Shown piece by piece: positions 7,094-14,791 of a DNA stretch of 16,690 nucleotides (within the stretch, counting starts at the first letter, position 1; each line of letters starts with the position of its first letter). This DNA is from Gammaproteobacteria bacterium (GTDB taxonomy: Bacteria > Pseudomonadota > Gammaproteobacteria > Pseudomonadales > Azotimanducaceae). The notes under the pieces were generated by a model, which worked only from the letters and a program-made list of their open reading frames with translations, made no database searches and was not told the DNA's origin. The position numbers and the translations under genes were made by a program. The DNA is taken from the NCBI GenBank assembly GCA_002712135.1, contig PASO01000030.1:1-16690 (forward strand), in the 5' to 3' direction.

Positions 7094-8824
7094 CTAGGCA
7101 GGCCTGTCGCCCTTCATTACCACCATCGTTCGACTATCAACACCGGGTAACATTTTCGACGGATCGCGAGTTACCACAACATCGATAATCGTCGGTATGT
7201 CTCGCTCTGCGATACCATCGGAAAACGCCGCAGCTAGTTCAGCTGGGTCTTCCACTCGGATGCCATGACAACCCATCTCACGGGCGACGTTCGCGTAATT
7301 GGTTTCGTCCAGATCACTTGACTGGTAACTGCCTTGACCGTACATGTTATGTTGCAATGCCTTTACATACCCCGAGGCTGCATTGTTCACAATGGCCAGC
7401 GTAAATCCGAGACCCAGCCGGCGGGCGGTTTCGAGCTCACCGATCATCATATTAAAACCCGCGTCACCGGTCAGCCCAACCACGGGCGAATTTGGCGCAC
7501 CCAGCTGTGCCCCAATCACGCCAGGCAGGCCGTAACCAATGGACGCAAAACCCCGGTTGGCGATATAACTGCGGCCGGATCGCTGAGAGTCATAAAGCAG
7601 TCCTGTCCAGTGCGCTGCGAACCCACCATCAACAACTAGTATGCCGTCCTCCGGCATAACGCCCTGCAGTTCACGAATCATCCGCGCCATATCTATTGGC
7701 CGTTCGTCAGAAGTATATCTAGGTTCAGCCTCGGCACGCCACGCGGTCATGCGCTTGGAGATTTCGGCTAGATAGTTTTCGCGCCGAGCCTGAATAGTTT
7801 CTGTATCGGCGACTAACAGTTCATGCAGATCTCGCAACCCCTCAGCAGCATCACCCCATAGCGCTATATCAGCGGGCGTGGTACGGCCAATTTCCTCAGC
7901 AACAATATCAAGATGGATAAACGGAACCTCTCGAGGTGGCAGCGCATAGCGTTTCGTGGCGATCTCACCCATCTTGCAACCAACAGACAGGACGCAGTCA
8001 GAGGATTCGATCAGTTCGTTCGCAATTCTCGACCAGCGCCCGAACAACCCCACACTAAGTGGGTGCGTACAGGGAATCGCCCCTTTGCCACTAAGAGTCT
8101 GGGCGACCGGGCACTGAATTATCTCGGCCAGGTTAAGCAGTTCATCGTAAGCCCTGGAGAGATGTACGCCACCTCCCGCTAGAATCACCGGGCGGTTGGC
8201 GCTCCCTAGTTTCCCAGCAGCTTGAGCTAGCGCATCACGACTGGGCCGGGAGCGCATTCCTGGTATTGATATAGTGTTTGAATCCGCATAGAAATCATCC
8301 GCAGGGAATTCAAAATCGTCATGGGCAATGTCCTCAGGCACATCCAAAATAACCGGGCCAGGACGACCGGAAGTGGCGACGCTGTAAGCTCGGCGGACGA
8401 GCTCAGGGATACGCAGGCCCTGTTCGATTCTAATCAACGACTTGACCGCGGGTTCAAGCATTGCTGACTGCCTGGTCTCCTGGGTCATATTTTTCCAAGA
8501 GTGATCGCGATTGCTGTTACCAACGATAACAACGATGGGTACGCCCGCGTTTAGTGACTCAACCAAACCCGTCAACAGGTTCGTGGCTCCTGGTCCCAAA
8601 GTCGCATCGCAGATGCCAGGTCTGCCCGTTACCCTGGCCCAGGCATCGGCGGCGAAAATTCCGCACCGCTCATCGTTGATCAAAGAATGGGTAAGCCCCA
8701 GTTCCCGCACAGCCTCATAGAAAGGTAGCAGCTGAAAGCCGGCCATACCGAACATTGGAGCAGGATCATGGAGCTTGAGCATTTCAGCAAGAGCCCTGCC
8801 TCCGTTCATGGATACTGTCGACAT
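7094..8824 (-). CDS. Acetolactate-synthase-like ThDP-dependent enzyme (first of three)
   Basis: A 576-residue protein with the three-domain decarboxylase fold: N-terminal pyrimidine-binding, central, and C-terminal pyrophosphate-binding domains. Counted from the preceding in-frame TTG codon, E53 in NDERCGIFAADAWAR is the cofactor-activating glutamate. ATLGPGATNLLTG (75-87) matches the acetolactate synthase loop. RPVILAGGGVHLS (212-224) opens the middle domain. GDAGFNM (454-460) and NN (481-482) are the ThDP/Mg motif, GDA replacing GDG. No regulatory small subunit is nearby, so a biosynthetic role is unlikely; a 2-oxo acid decarboxylase or carboligase is inferred. The ATG at 8824 is chosen because AGGAGG at 8834-8829 is four bases upstream. 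It lies between the SHGG-repeat gene (57 bp upstream) and E1 alpha (34 bp downstream) on the same strand, so one operon is likely. Confidence 0.88.
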   Translation of the reverse strand: MSTVSMNGGRALAEMLKLHDPAPMFGMAGFQLLPFYEAVRELGLTHSLINDERCGIFAADAWARVTGRPGICDATLGPGATNLLTGLVESLNAGVPIVVIVGNSNRDHSWKNMTQETRQSAMLEPAVKSLIRIEQGLRIPELVRRAYSVATSGRPGPVILDVPEDIAHDDFEFPADDFYADSNTISIPGMRSRPSRDALAQAAGKLGSANRPVILAGGGVHLSRAYDELLNLAEIIQCPVAQTLSGKGAIPCTHPLSVGLFGRWSRIANELIESSDCVLSVGCKMGEIATKRYALPPREVPFIHLDIVAEEIGRTTPADIALWGDAAEGLRDLHELLVADTETIQARRENYLAEISKRMTAWRAEAEPRYTSDERPIDMARMIRELQGVMPEDGILVVDGGFAAHWTGLLYDSQRSGRSYIANRGFASIGYGLPGVIGAQLGAPNSPVVGLTGDAGFNMMIGELETARRLGLGFTLAIVNNAASGYVKALQHNMYGQGSYQSSDLDETNYANVAREMGCHGIRVEDPAELAAAFSDGIAERDIPTIIDVVVTRDPSKMLPGVDSRTMVVMKGDRPA

Positions 8825-8828
8825 CAAA

Positions 8829-8834
8829 CCTCCT
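8829..8834 (-). promoter_or_regulatory. Shine-Dalgarno site of the first ThDP enzyme
   Basis: AGGAGG on the minus strand, four bases before the ATG at 8824; it favours this ATG over the in-frame TTG codon immediately before it. Confidence 0.7.
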
Positions 8835-8881
8835 ATTATCTGGTTATTATCCTAAAACTTAATATCGTGCTTCTAGTCTCA

Positions 8882-9664
8882 TTACGAACTAAACATTTCC
8901 ACAAATTCGGGCACAGACGCACCAATCACAACACCCCGATCCTCTGCCAACGCATTTCGGTGCGACACAACACCACTTTCCCAAGCTGAGCGTGCATCGC
9001 CAATGCGTGCGGTAGCAGCGTCGACTGTGACTGCCGGAACGCCCGCCCGTTCTAATATTTCGAGTCGTTTTATTCCCGCCTGATCAATCCCAACACCGGC
9101 ATCGTTGAACACAGCACCTCGCGCCTGCGCCGCAATTCCATATCTCGGTCTACCCGCCAAAACACCACCGTGTGAACCAGTAATGATAATAGCACCAGCA
9201 TCATTGTTCTTAACGAGAGCCGCCGAATCGCAGGCGATCACCCGGACCGGTGCCTCTTTAAGTATTGCTCGAGATTCTTCGTAAGCAGGCACATCACCTG
9301 CATAAGTTTGTCCGCTGCTCATACATTGCGCAGCTTCACCGCATGTCTGACCAACCTCGCAACCAAGTTCACGGGCCACTTCATTGCAATGACTAATGCG
9401 ACCTCGCTCGACCATATCTGCGCCATCACCGATACGCGCCGAACTATTGCTCACTGTTGCTGCTGCGACACCCAGTGGTTGTAGGTATTCGAGCGAACCC
9501 AGGCCGGCGTTATCGAGGCCCACCCCTGCATCGTTCAGTATGACTCCACGCAGACCAGCGAGGGCTGCCAGATAGCCACAGTAACGCCCCCCATGAGAAC
9601 CGGCCACGAGTACCGCACCAGAAAACTCGGGACCAAGCTTGGTAATGCTGTCTGCTATTTGGAT
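8882..9664 (-). CDS. Uncharacterised protein with an internal duplication around SHGG / NDAGVG motifs
   Basis: I do not recognise this family. Numbered from a GTG at 9607, two related halves are visible. The first has SHGG (4-7), LNDAGVGLDNAG (24-35), SARIGD (56-61) and ISHCNE (71-76). The second has GAIIITGSHGG (138-148), FNDAGVGIDQAG (167-178), TARIGD (199-204) and VSHRNA (214-219). The offset is a nearly constant 141-143 residues, so the gene arose by duplication and fusion. The hydrophobic strand before SHGG looks like the first strand of an alpha/beta domain. Starting at the GTG would cut that strand from the first half, and the frame is open and protein-like back to 9664 (GPEFSGAVLVAGSHGG). 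The only good ribosome site, AGGGGGGA, is seven bases before an ATC at 9664, with a stop codon at 9685-9683. The start is therefore probably a non-standard ATC, or was lost. It is the first gene of the minus-strand cluster. Confidence 0.7.
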   Translation of the reverse strand: MQIADSITKLGPEFSGAVLVAGSHGGRYCGYLAALAGLRGVILNDAGVGLDNAGLGSLEYLQPLGVAAATVSNSSARIGDGADMVERGRISHCNEVARELGCEVGQTCGEAAQCMSSGQTYAGDVPAYEESRAILKEAPVRVIACDSAALVKNNDAGAIIITGSHGGVLAGRPRYGIAAQARGAVFNDAGVGIDQAGIKRLEILERAGVPAVTVDAATARIGDARSAWESGVVSHRNALAEDRGVVIGASVPEFVEMFSS

Positions 9665-9671
9665 GCTTAAA

Positions 9672-9679
9672 TCCCCCCT
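9672..9679 (-). promoter_or_regulatory. Strong Shine-Dalgarno site with no standard start codon after it
   Basis: AGGGGGGA on the minus strand. Downstream in the SHGG frame the codons are GAT TTA AGC ATC CAA ATA; the ATC at 9664 is at ideal spacing, and no ATG, GTG or TTG occurs in that frame until 9607. The site points to translation beginning near 9664. Confidence 0.5.
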
Positions 9680-9844
9680 ATATCAGTAAATATACTCTAA
9701 CCTGCCATTTACTGTACATCAGTGTTCACGAAGATGGCTCCGAATGGCAAATCCTTAAAGCTTGTCTTTACGGTCGGGACACGCGCTGCCCGTCCATTGA
9801 CAGAAACAAAAGTGAGCAACATTCTACTCTGGCACCATTTACTT

Positions 9845-9850
9845 TATAGT
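9845..9850 (+). promoter_or_regulatory. Possible -10 box for the dienelactone hydrolase operon
   Basis: TATAGT, five of six matches to the -10 consensus, 31 bases before the ATG at 9882 in the divergent spacer 9665-9881. A perfect TTGACA occurs at 9797-9802 but is much too far away to pair with it, so the promoter is weakly supported. Confidence 0.25.
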
Positions 9851-9881
9851 TGGTCGTTTTGCACAGAAAGGACAAACGCCG

Positions 9882-10766
9882 ATGCCTATCTCCGAATGGC
9901 CACCAGCACCCGATCTGCAGCGAGCAGACATTAGCTTTAACTTTCGCGACAACGACTACCTAGGTCACCTAGTTGCACCACCGGAATCAGTTGGTCCCAG
10001 ACCGTTAGTCTTGGTGATTCACAACTTTCAGGGATTAAAGTTTTTCGACGTTGATGTGGCGGAGTATTTAGCGCGTGTCGGCTACGTCGGTCTTGCGATT
10101 GACCTATACGGCAACACACTACCGCCAGCCCAGAGGCTTTTTCCTACCGATGAGAGCAAAGTTAAATCATTCATGACTGCCACCTTCGAGGCCATGGTGG
10201 ATCTCGACCACGACTACGAAAAATTCAGGGCACTACTTCAGGAGTGGCTGGATCAGGGGCTCGCCCACCCCTCTGTTGACTCGTCTATACCTGGCGCTGC
10301 TATTGGCTACTGCTTTGGCGGCGTCGCTGTAATCGAAGCCGTCCGAGGAGGCCTGAACCTTGGCGGCGTCGTATCATTTCACGGACTACTGCAAACTGGT
10401 GAAGACCCCAGTCCTGCGCGAATGGGAGTAGAACGGCTACCCATTAAGGACTGCGAGAACAACTACAATGCAAATACCACCATCTTCATAGAGAATGGCG
10501 CTGAAGATCATCTTGTTCCAAGCGAAAGCCGAAGACGATTTTTTGACGAGATGGATAACGCAGGTGTTGACTGGTGCTTTAACGACCATGCAAAAACACC
10601 GCACGGGTTCGCTCTACCTCCTACTCTAGGTGGCCCTGGGAAACTACACAAGTCTACTGACCGGCGATCCACCATGCACATGTTAAGTCTGTTTCGTGAA
10701 ATCTTCCCGAATGTTCCACAAAACCCCGTCACCCATAACGGCGCCGGGACTTCTATTCCTGTTTAA
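9882..10766 (+). CDS. Dienelactone hydrolase family alpha/beta-hydrolase
   Basis: A 294-residue cytoplasmic alpha/beta-hydrolase of the dienelactone hydrolase family. The N-terminal core shows RPLVLVIHNFQG (40-51) with the oxyanion region and VGLAIDLYG (69-77). The nucleophile is a cysteine, C144, in AIGYCFGG (140-147), as in true dienelactone hydrolases. The other triad members are D209 in NGAEDHLVP (205-213) and H241 in TPHGF. The family opens enol-lactones or cleaves related esters in modified ortho-cleavage and other catabolic routes; the substrate here is unknown. Several residues beyond the core C-terminus (NVPQNPVTHNGAGTSIPV) are extra. AAAGGA at 9867-9872, nine bases before the ATG, supports the start. 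It leads a plus-strand group, with the GH32 gene only 12 bp downstream. Confidence 0.9.
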   Translation: MPISEWPPAPDLQRADISFNFRDNDYLGHLVAPPESVGPRPLVLVIHNFQGLKFFDVDVAEYLARVGYVGLAIDLYGNTLPPAQRLFPTDESKVKSFMTATFEAMVDLDHDYEKFRALLQEWLDQGLAHPSVDSSIPGAAIGYCFGGVAVIEAVRGGLNLGGVVSFHGLLQTGEDPSPARMGVERLPIKDCENNYNANTTIFIENGAEDHLVPSESRRRFFDEMDNAGVDWCFNDHAKTPHGFALPPTLGGPGKLHKSTDRRSTMHMLSLFREIFPNVPQNPVTHNGAGTSIPV

Positions 10767-10778
10767 AGATATTGAGCC

Positions 10779-12092
10779 ATGACCGACTACAATGAACTGC
10801 ACCGACCCCAATTTCATTTCACTGCAAAAGAAAACTGGATTAATGACCCGAATGGCCTCGTCTACTGCGACGGCGTATGGCATATGTATTTTCAACACAA
10901 CCCCGAGTCTACTATCTGGGGTAATATGACCTGGGGACATGCAATCAGTGATGATCTTCTGCATTGGAAGCAACTGGAACATGCACTCTACCCGGATGAA
11001 CACGGAACCATGTTCTCGGGATCAGCCGTCATAGATCACCAAGGGACAGCGGGCTTTGGGGAAGAGGTAATTCTATTATTTTATACCGCAGCAGGTGCCT
11101 ATGCCATTCCCAAGCGCGAGCATACTCAGTGCCTGGCCTATAGCACCGATGGCGGAATGACCGTCCAGAAATATGACAGTAATCCTATCGTCGATAGCTT
11201 TGCAAAGGGCAATCGAGATCCAAAAGTCATATGGCATGAAGAGAGTGAGCAATGGATCATGGCGCTTTTTCTAATCGATAATGACTTCTGCCTGTTACGT
11301 TCGACTGATACAAAGTCCTGGGAAAGATTTCAGGACATAACGCTCCCCGGTGTATCAGAGTGTCCTGACTTCTTTCCACTAATGGACGAGTCAGGCAACG
11401 AGCGTTGGATCTTCTGGGGAGCCAAAGGCAAATATCTGGTGGGGAGTTTCAATGGTGAACAATTTGTTCCGGAAACGGAGCTCCTGACCAGCGAACACGG
11501 CACTAACGGATATGCAGCACAAACCTGGAGCGACGCGCCTGATGGTCGCCGTATCCAGATATCCTGGATGCAGGGTGGGCTCTTCCCGGAAATGCCCTTC
11601 AATCACCAAATGTCCATCCCGGTTGAACTTAGCCTTGTCGGTTCCGGCAAAGACGTTACCCTGAACCGGTGGCCCATCAGCGAACTGGAAACACTGCAAA
11701 AAAACAGGACCAACCCTGGCGCTAGAACCGCGACAAAAGCTGTGCCTCTGGTGGTAGACACGCAAGCCAAACTACTGGACGTCACTTTTTCAGCAAGTCG
11801 ACGAGGTGAAGGTTTCGTTTATATCACAGTGCGGGGACAACCCATGGTGTTGCATTGGAAAGAGAACGAGCTTAGGTTTAAAGATCGTTCGATTCCTCTG
11901 GGTAACAGCGCATCCCCTGAGATCAGGATACTAGTAGACAAAGCTTCAATCGAAATATTTATTGATCGAGGTTTAGCTTCTGCTTCCTTCAACTTCCTGC
12001 CGGGCGCCTACGAACACCCACTAACGATGCATTCCGACGACGATCAGGATATCGATATTCTTGAAGTTAACGAACTGGACAGAGTCTGGTAG
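10779..12092 (+). CDS. Glycoside hydrolase family 32 (beta-fructofuranosidase/fructanase type)
   Basis: A 437-residue GH32 enzyme, hydrolysing beta-fructosyl linkages in sucrose, sucrose-6-phosphate or fructans. The three family signatures are present: WINDPNG at 20-26 with nucleophile D23, NRDPKV at 145-150 with the transition-state stabiliser D147, and SECPDFF at 193-199 with acid/base E194. The five-bladed propeller occupies roughly 8-300 and a C-terminal beta-sandwich follows, containing the expected late segment of the form VDKASIEIFIDRG. There is no signal peptide, so the substrate must be cytoplasmic; no sugar transporter or fructokinase is in the window. It lies between the dienelactone hydrolase (12 bp) and a ThDP enzyme (45 bp) on the same strand, an odd setting for an invertase. 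The Shine-Dalgarno is weak. Confidence 0.9.
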   Translation: MTDYNELHRPQFHFTAKENWINDPNGLVYCDGVWHMYFQHNPESTIWGNMTWGHAISDDLLHWKQLEHALYPDEHGTMFSGSAVIDHQGTAGFGEEVILLFYTAAGAYAIPKREHTQCLAYSTDGGMTVQKYDSNPIVDSFAKGNRDPKVIWHEESEQWIMALFLIDNDFCLLRSTDTKSWERFQDITLPGVSECPDFFPLMDESGNERWIFWGAKGKYLVGSFNGEQFVPETELLTSEHGTNGYAAQTWSDAPDGRRIQISWMQGGLFPEMPFNHQMSIPVELSLVGSGKDVTLNRWPISELETLQKNRTNPGARTATKAVPLVVDTQAKLLDVTFSASRRGEGFVYITVRGQPMVLHWKENELRFKDRSIPLGNSASPEIRILVDKASIEIFIDRGLASASFNFLPGAYEHPLTMHSDDDQDIDILEVNELDRVW

Positions 12093-12137
12093 TGTTTTAA
12101 GGTCTCACAGAAATTAGAAAACCATAGCGAGATAACC

Positions 12138-13856
12138 ATGCGTAAAGCTAAACAAGTTGTAGGTACCGGCGGCGAATTACTGATGCATCAACTGGTTGCC
12201 CAGGATGTAGATTACGCGTTTACGAATACAGGTAGCGCGGAAGCCGGCTTCTTTGATGCTTTCCTCACGGTCCCAGGTGTTCAACCGGTACTATTGTTAA
12301 ACGAGTCTTTAGTTTTATCCGCAGCGGATGGTTACGCGAAAGCATCTCGCAAGCCTGCATTCGTAAATGTGCACCTCGCAGCCGGAACGCGACAAGGATC
12401 AGGCCAGCTGTTCAATGCGTACTTCGATGGGACCCCAATGGTCGTTACTTCCGGTATGCGCGACGCCGGCGATTTTGGTGATCACAACACTCTGGGTGTT
12501 AGTGCCGGCTACTCTTCGATGAGTGTGGTGCAGGACGTTACCAAAAAGCGTTGGGAGATACGCGACCCTCGTGGCGTACCAGCCGCGACCCGCAGAGCTT
12601 TCAAGGAGGCAATGACAATGCCTTCCGGACCTGTGTATCTTGCCTATTCCGGTTCTGCGCTCGACACCAAGGACGTGGAAGGGACTATCATCCCGGCAGA
12701 GGCTCTAGAGATGGCACACCATCCGGACGAAGCCACCCTCAACCAAATTCACGACGCGCTACTTAATGCCGAGAATCCTTTGATAGTAGTCGGCCCAGAA
12801 ATTCAGAAGGCGAGCGCACAACAGGAAATACTTGATCTTGCAGATAATTACGCGGTTCCTGTCGCAATCAGTTTCTTCGACTTCGGTTCCTTTCCCAGAT
12901 CACACGCCAGCTTTGTCGGCATGGTGGAAACCCTGGACGACACAAGCTATGACGTCGTCTGTTGCGTGGGATATCGCCCAAATACTAATGGTACGCCAGC
13001 GGATTATCGCTTCCCCAACGCATTCAAGATTGGTATCGGCCATGACCCTGCGATATTGGGTGGCACATTTGCCCTCGACGTGAGTATCTGGTCGAACGTC
13101 AAGCACTCGCTCACTGCACTGAACGCATTGTGGAATCCAGCTGATTCGAATCTACATCATTTGTCTCAACGTCGAAGCGAGCTAAAAAAAGCCAGTGAAG
13201 AGCGAATCGTCCAGCAAACTGAAGGCGCTCTGGCTCACGCCAACGATAATCCTATCCATCCTAGTTTCCTGGGCCAGCGCATGGCTGATCTCCTCGCTCC
13301 AAACACAACGGTCGTCTCAGAGAATTTCAGAGCAGGCGATCATCTGATGCCTTTCGGTTTTGAGAAAGATGACTGGCGTTTGGTCCGTGCCTATGGTGGA
13401 AGCCTCGGTTACGGTGTGGGCGGTGCCGTCGGCGCGCAACTGGCCTCGCCAGACACGCCGCTGGTCCTCAGCATTGGTGACGGCTCAGTGATGTATAGTT
13501 CTTCCGGCTTCTGGACAATGGCGAGGTACAATTTACCAATCCTCACGGTGGTCTGGAATAACATGAATTACCAAACGGTTCGCGTGAATTTCGCTGGCTG
13601 GGGCGGCAACATGAAGGAACAAAACAAATACCCCGAAACCTACCTGGGCGACCCTGAAATCGACTTCGTCATGCTCGCAAAATCACAAGGTATTGATGGA
13701 CAGCAGGTAACTGAACCGGGTGAACTCGATACTGCCCTCAGGCGAGCGAGAGAAGTTCAAGCTGCCGGGGAACCCTATTTGCTGGACGTACGCATCACCA
13801 ACCTGGGCGCCGGCGCAGATCAGAGTTGGCACAAGGAATTTAAATTGGGAACCTAA
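12138..13856 (+). CDS. Benzoylformate-decarboxylase-like ThDP-dependent enzyme (second of three)
   Basis: A 572-residue decarboxylase-fold ThDP enzyme. E56 in LNESLVLSAADGYAKAS is the activating glutamate; GDGSVMYS (447-454) with NN at 474-475 is the ThDP/Mg motif. The first domain resembles benzoylformate decarboxylase closely. S33 in TNTGSAEAGF aligns by eye with that enzyme's Ser26, and H79 in FVNVHLAAGT with its catalytic His70. The second catalytic histidine (His281 there) has no obvious partner in VCCVGYRPNTNGTP (274-287). Related but altered chemistry on a 2-oxo acid is therefore inferred: decarboxylation to an aldehyde or carboligation. No acetolactate synthase small subunit is nearby. 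It is the third gene of the plus-strand group, 45 bp after GH32. The sequence before the ATG (GAGATAACC) is only a fair ribosome site. Confidence 0.88.
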   Translation: MRKAKQVVGTGGELLMHQLVAQDVDYAFTNTGSAEAGFFDAFLTVPGVQPVLLLNESLVLSAADGYAKASRKPAFVNVHLAAGTRQGSGQLFNAYFDGTPMVVTSGMRDAGDFGDHNTLGVSAGYSSMSVVQDVTKKRWEIRDPRGVPAATRRAFKEAMTMPSGPVYLAYSGSALDTKDVEGTIIPAEALEMAHHPDEATLNQIHDALLNAENPLIVVGPEIQKASAQQEILDLADNYAVPVAISFFDFGSFPRSHASFVGMVETLDDTSYDVVCCVGYRPNTNGTPADYRFPNAFKIGIGHDPAILGGTFALDVSIWSNVKHSLTALNALWNPADSNLHHLSQRRSELKKASEERIVQQTEGALAHANDNPIHPSFLGQRMADLLAPNTTVVSENFRAGDHLMPFGFEKDDWRLVRAYGGSLGYGVGGAVGAQLASPDTPLVLSIGDGSVMYSSSGFWTMARYNLPILTVVWNNMNYQTVRVNFAGWGGNMKEQNKYPETYLGDPEIDFVMLAKSQGIDGQQVTEPGELDTALRRAREVQAAGEPYLLDVRITNLGAGADQSWHKEFKLGT

Positions 13857-13872
13857 CGGCCAGAGTGGCCGT
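13856..13872. terminator. Hairpin between convergent genes, possible bidirectional terminator
   Basis: ACGGCCA, loop GAG, TGGCCGT: a perfect seven-base-pair GC-rich stem starting at the last base of the ThDP gene's TAA stop. It sits in the 44 bp gap between the converging ThDP and 3-hydroxyacyl-CoA dehydrogenase genes. Neither side has a run of T, so it is not a classical intrinsic terminator. Confidence 0.45.
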
Positions 13873-13900
13873 CAGGATCAATTCTGCTGCCAGAAACTAC

Positions 13901-14671
13901 TTACTTCCAGCCGCTTCTCGCGTTGGGCCCATCGGGGTATGGCCCTGCAGGCCAGCGAAAACCGAGCGTCATGGCGAGATTGACGTCTTGTCTTGTACCG
14001 ACGCCTTCCGCGACAAGCTTTTCTGCCTCTCTTCGAACTGCGGCCATAATGCGGTTACCGATAAATCCTGTATCACCGGGAACATCCTTCAACACGATAG
14101 GCGTCTTGCCCCAGCTCTTGCTCATATCAACGATCAGCTGAGTGATATCATCAGTCGTGTCTTCCGTATGCGTGACTTCAACCAGCTTCATAATGTTCGC
14201 CGGACTAAATAGATGCATACCGATGAACCGGTCTTTTCTGTTCGTAACCGCAGCAAGATCAGCAATCGTAAACATGGATGTATTACTGGCGAAAACCGCT
14301 TCATCCTTGACGACCTGATCCATTTCTTCCCAGACCTTCAATTTCAGAGGCTTGTTCTCAATTGCACCATCCTCACCGCCGCCGATAGCTTCGATAATCA
14401 TGTCACAATCTTTGAGATCCGCGACGTCAGTAGTAAAGCTCAGCCGACTCATTGCGGCATCCCTTTCGTCTTCAGTCATCTTCCCCATCTCAACGGCATT
14501 ATTGAATCCAAATCGACTGTTAAGAATAACGTCTTTAGAATTCTCAAGGATCTCGTCGGTCAGATCTCTGATGATCACGTTCTTGCCAGCCAGGACCGCG
14601 CACTGCCCAATGCCACCACCCATAACACCCGCACCTAAGATTCCAATGCATTTAATGTCTTCAAGATTCAT
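13901..14671 (-). CDS. 3-hydroxyacyl-CoA dehydrogenase, short C-terminal domain
   Basis: A 256-residue NAD-dependent L-3-hydroxyacyl-CoA dehydrogenase, oxidising a 3-hydroxyacyl-CoA to the 3-oxo form. The Rossmann motif GILGAGVMGGGIG is at 10-22, and D36 lies in the NAD-preferring position. The catalytic pair is present: H153 in GMHLFSPANIMKLVEV and E165 in the same segment. The SNTS segment (129-132) and GFIGNRI (202-208, N206) are also standard. The C-terminal dimerisation domain stops at LGFRWPAGPYPDGPNARSGWK, about 25-60 residues earlier than the 282-320 of typical relatives. It may be a naturally short subfamily or a truncated gene; the stop is only 44 bp from the converging ThDP gene. 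AGGAGA about ten bases before the ATG supports the start. It follows the third ThDP gene by 120 bp on the same strand. Confidence 0.87.
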   Translation of the reverse strand: MNLEDIKCIGILGAGVMGGGIGQCAVLAGKNVIIRDLTDEILENSKDVILNSRFGFNNAVEMGKMTEDERDAAMSRLSFTTDVADLKDCDMIIEAIGGGEDGAIENKPLKLKVWEEMDQVVKDEAVFASNTSMFTIADLAAVTNRKDRFIGMHLFSPANIMKLVEVTHTEDTTDDITQLIVDMSKSWGKTPIVLKDVPGDTGFIGNRIMAAVRREAEKLVAEGVGTRQDVNLAMTLGFRWPAGPYPDGPNARSGWK

Positions 14672-14791
14672 GTACTTATTATCTCCTATTAGCTATTTAA
14701 ACGAGCCAATGGGCTCAAAATTCAGGATGGGTATTCTACTGAAATCCACTGTCATTGAAATGCCAACTTTCCGTCTTCAAACAGTCAGCAG

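Noticed and set aside
9797..9802. Perfect TTGACA as a -35 box
   Set aside because: No -10 box at 16-18 bases; the best -10-like site downstream is 42 bases away.
9722..9934. 70-residue plus-strand open frame before the dienelactone hydrolase
   Set aside because: No ribosome site, unlike any family, and it runs out of frame into the real gene; 9665-9881 is better read as a divergent control region.
13901..13960. Frameshift as the cause of the short dehydrogenase
   Set aside because: Reading the other frames across this stretch does not restore a recognisable C-terminal domain before the neighbouring gene.
14703..14716. Small hairpin GAGCC-AATG-GGCTC between the third ThDP gene and the dehydrogenase gene
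   Set aside because: Only five base pairs, no T run on the transcribed strand; chance is likely.
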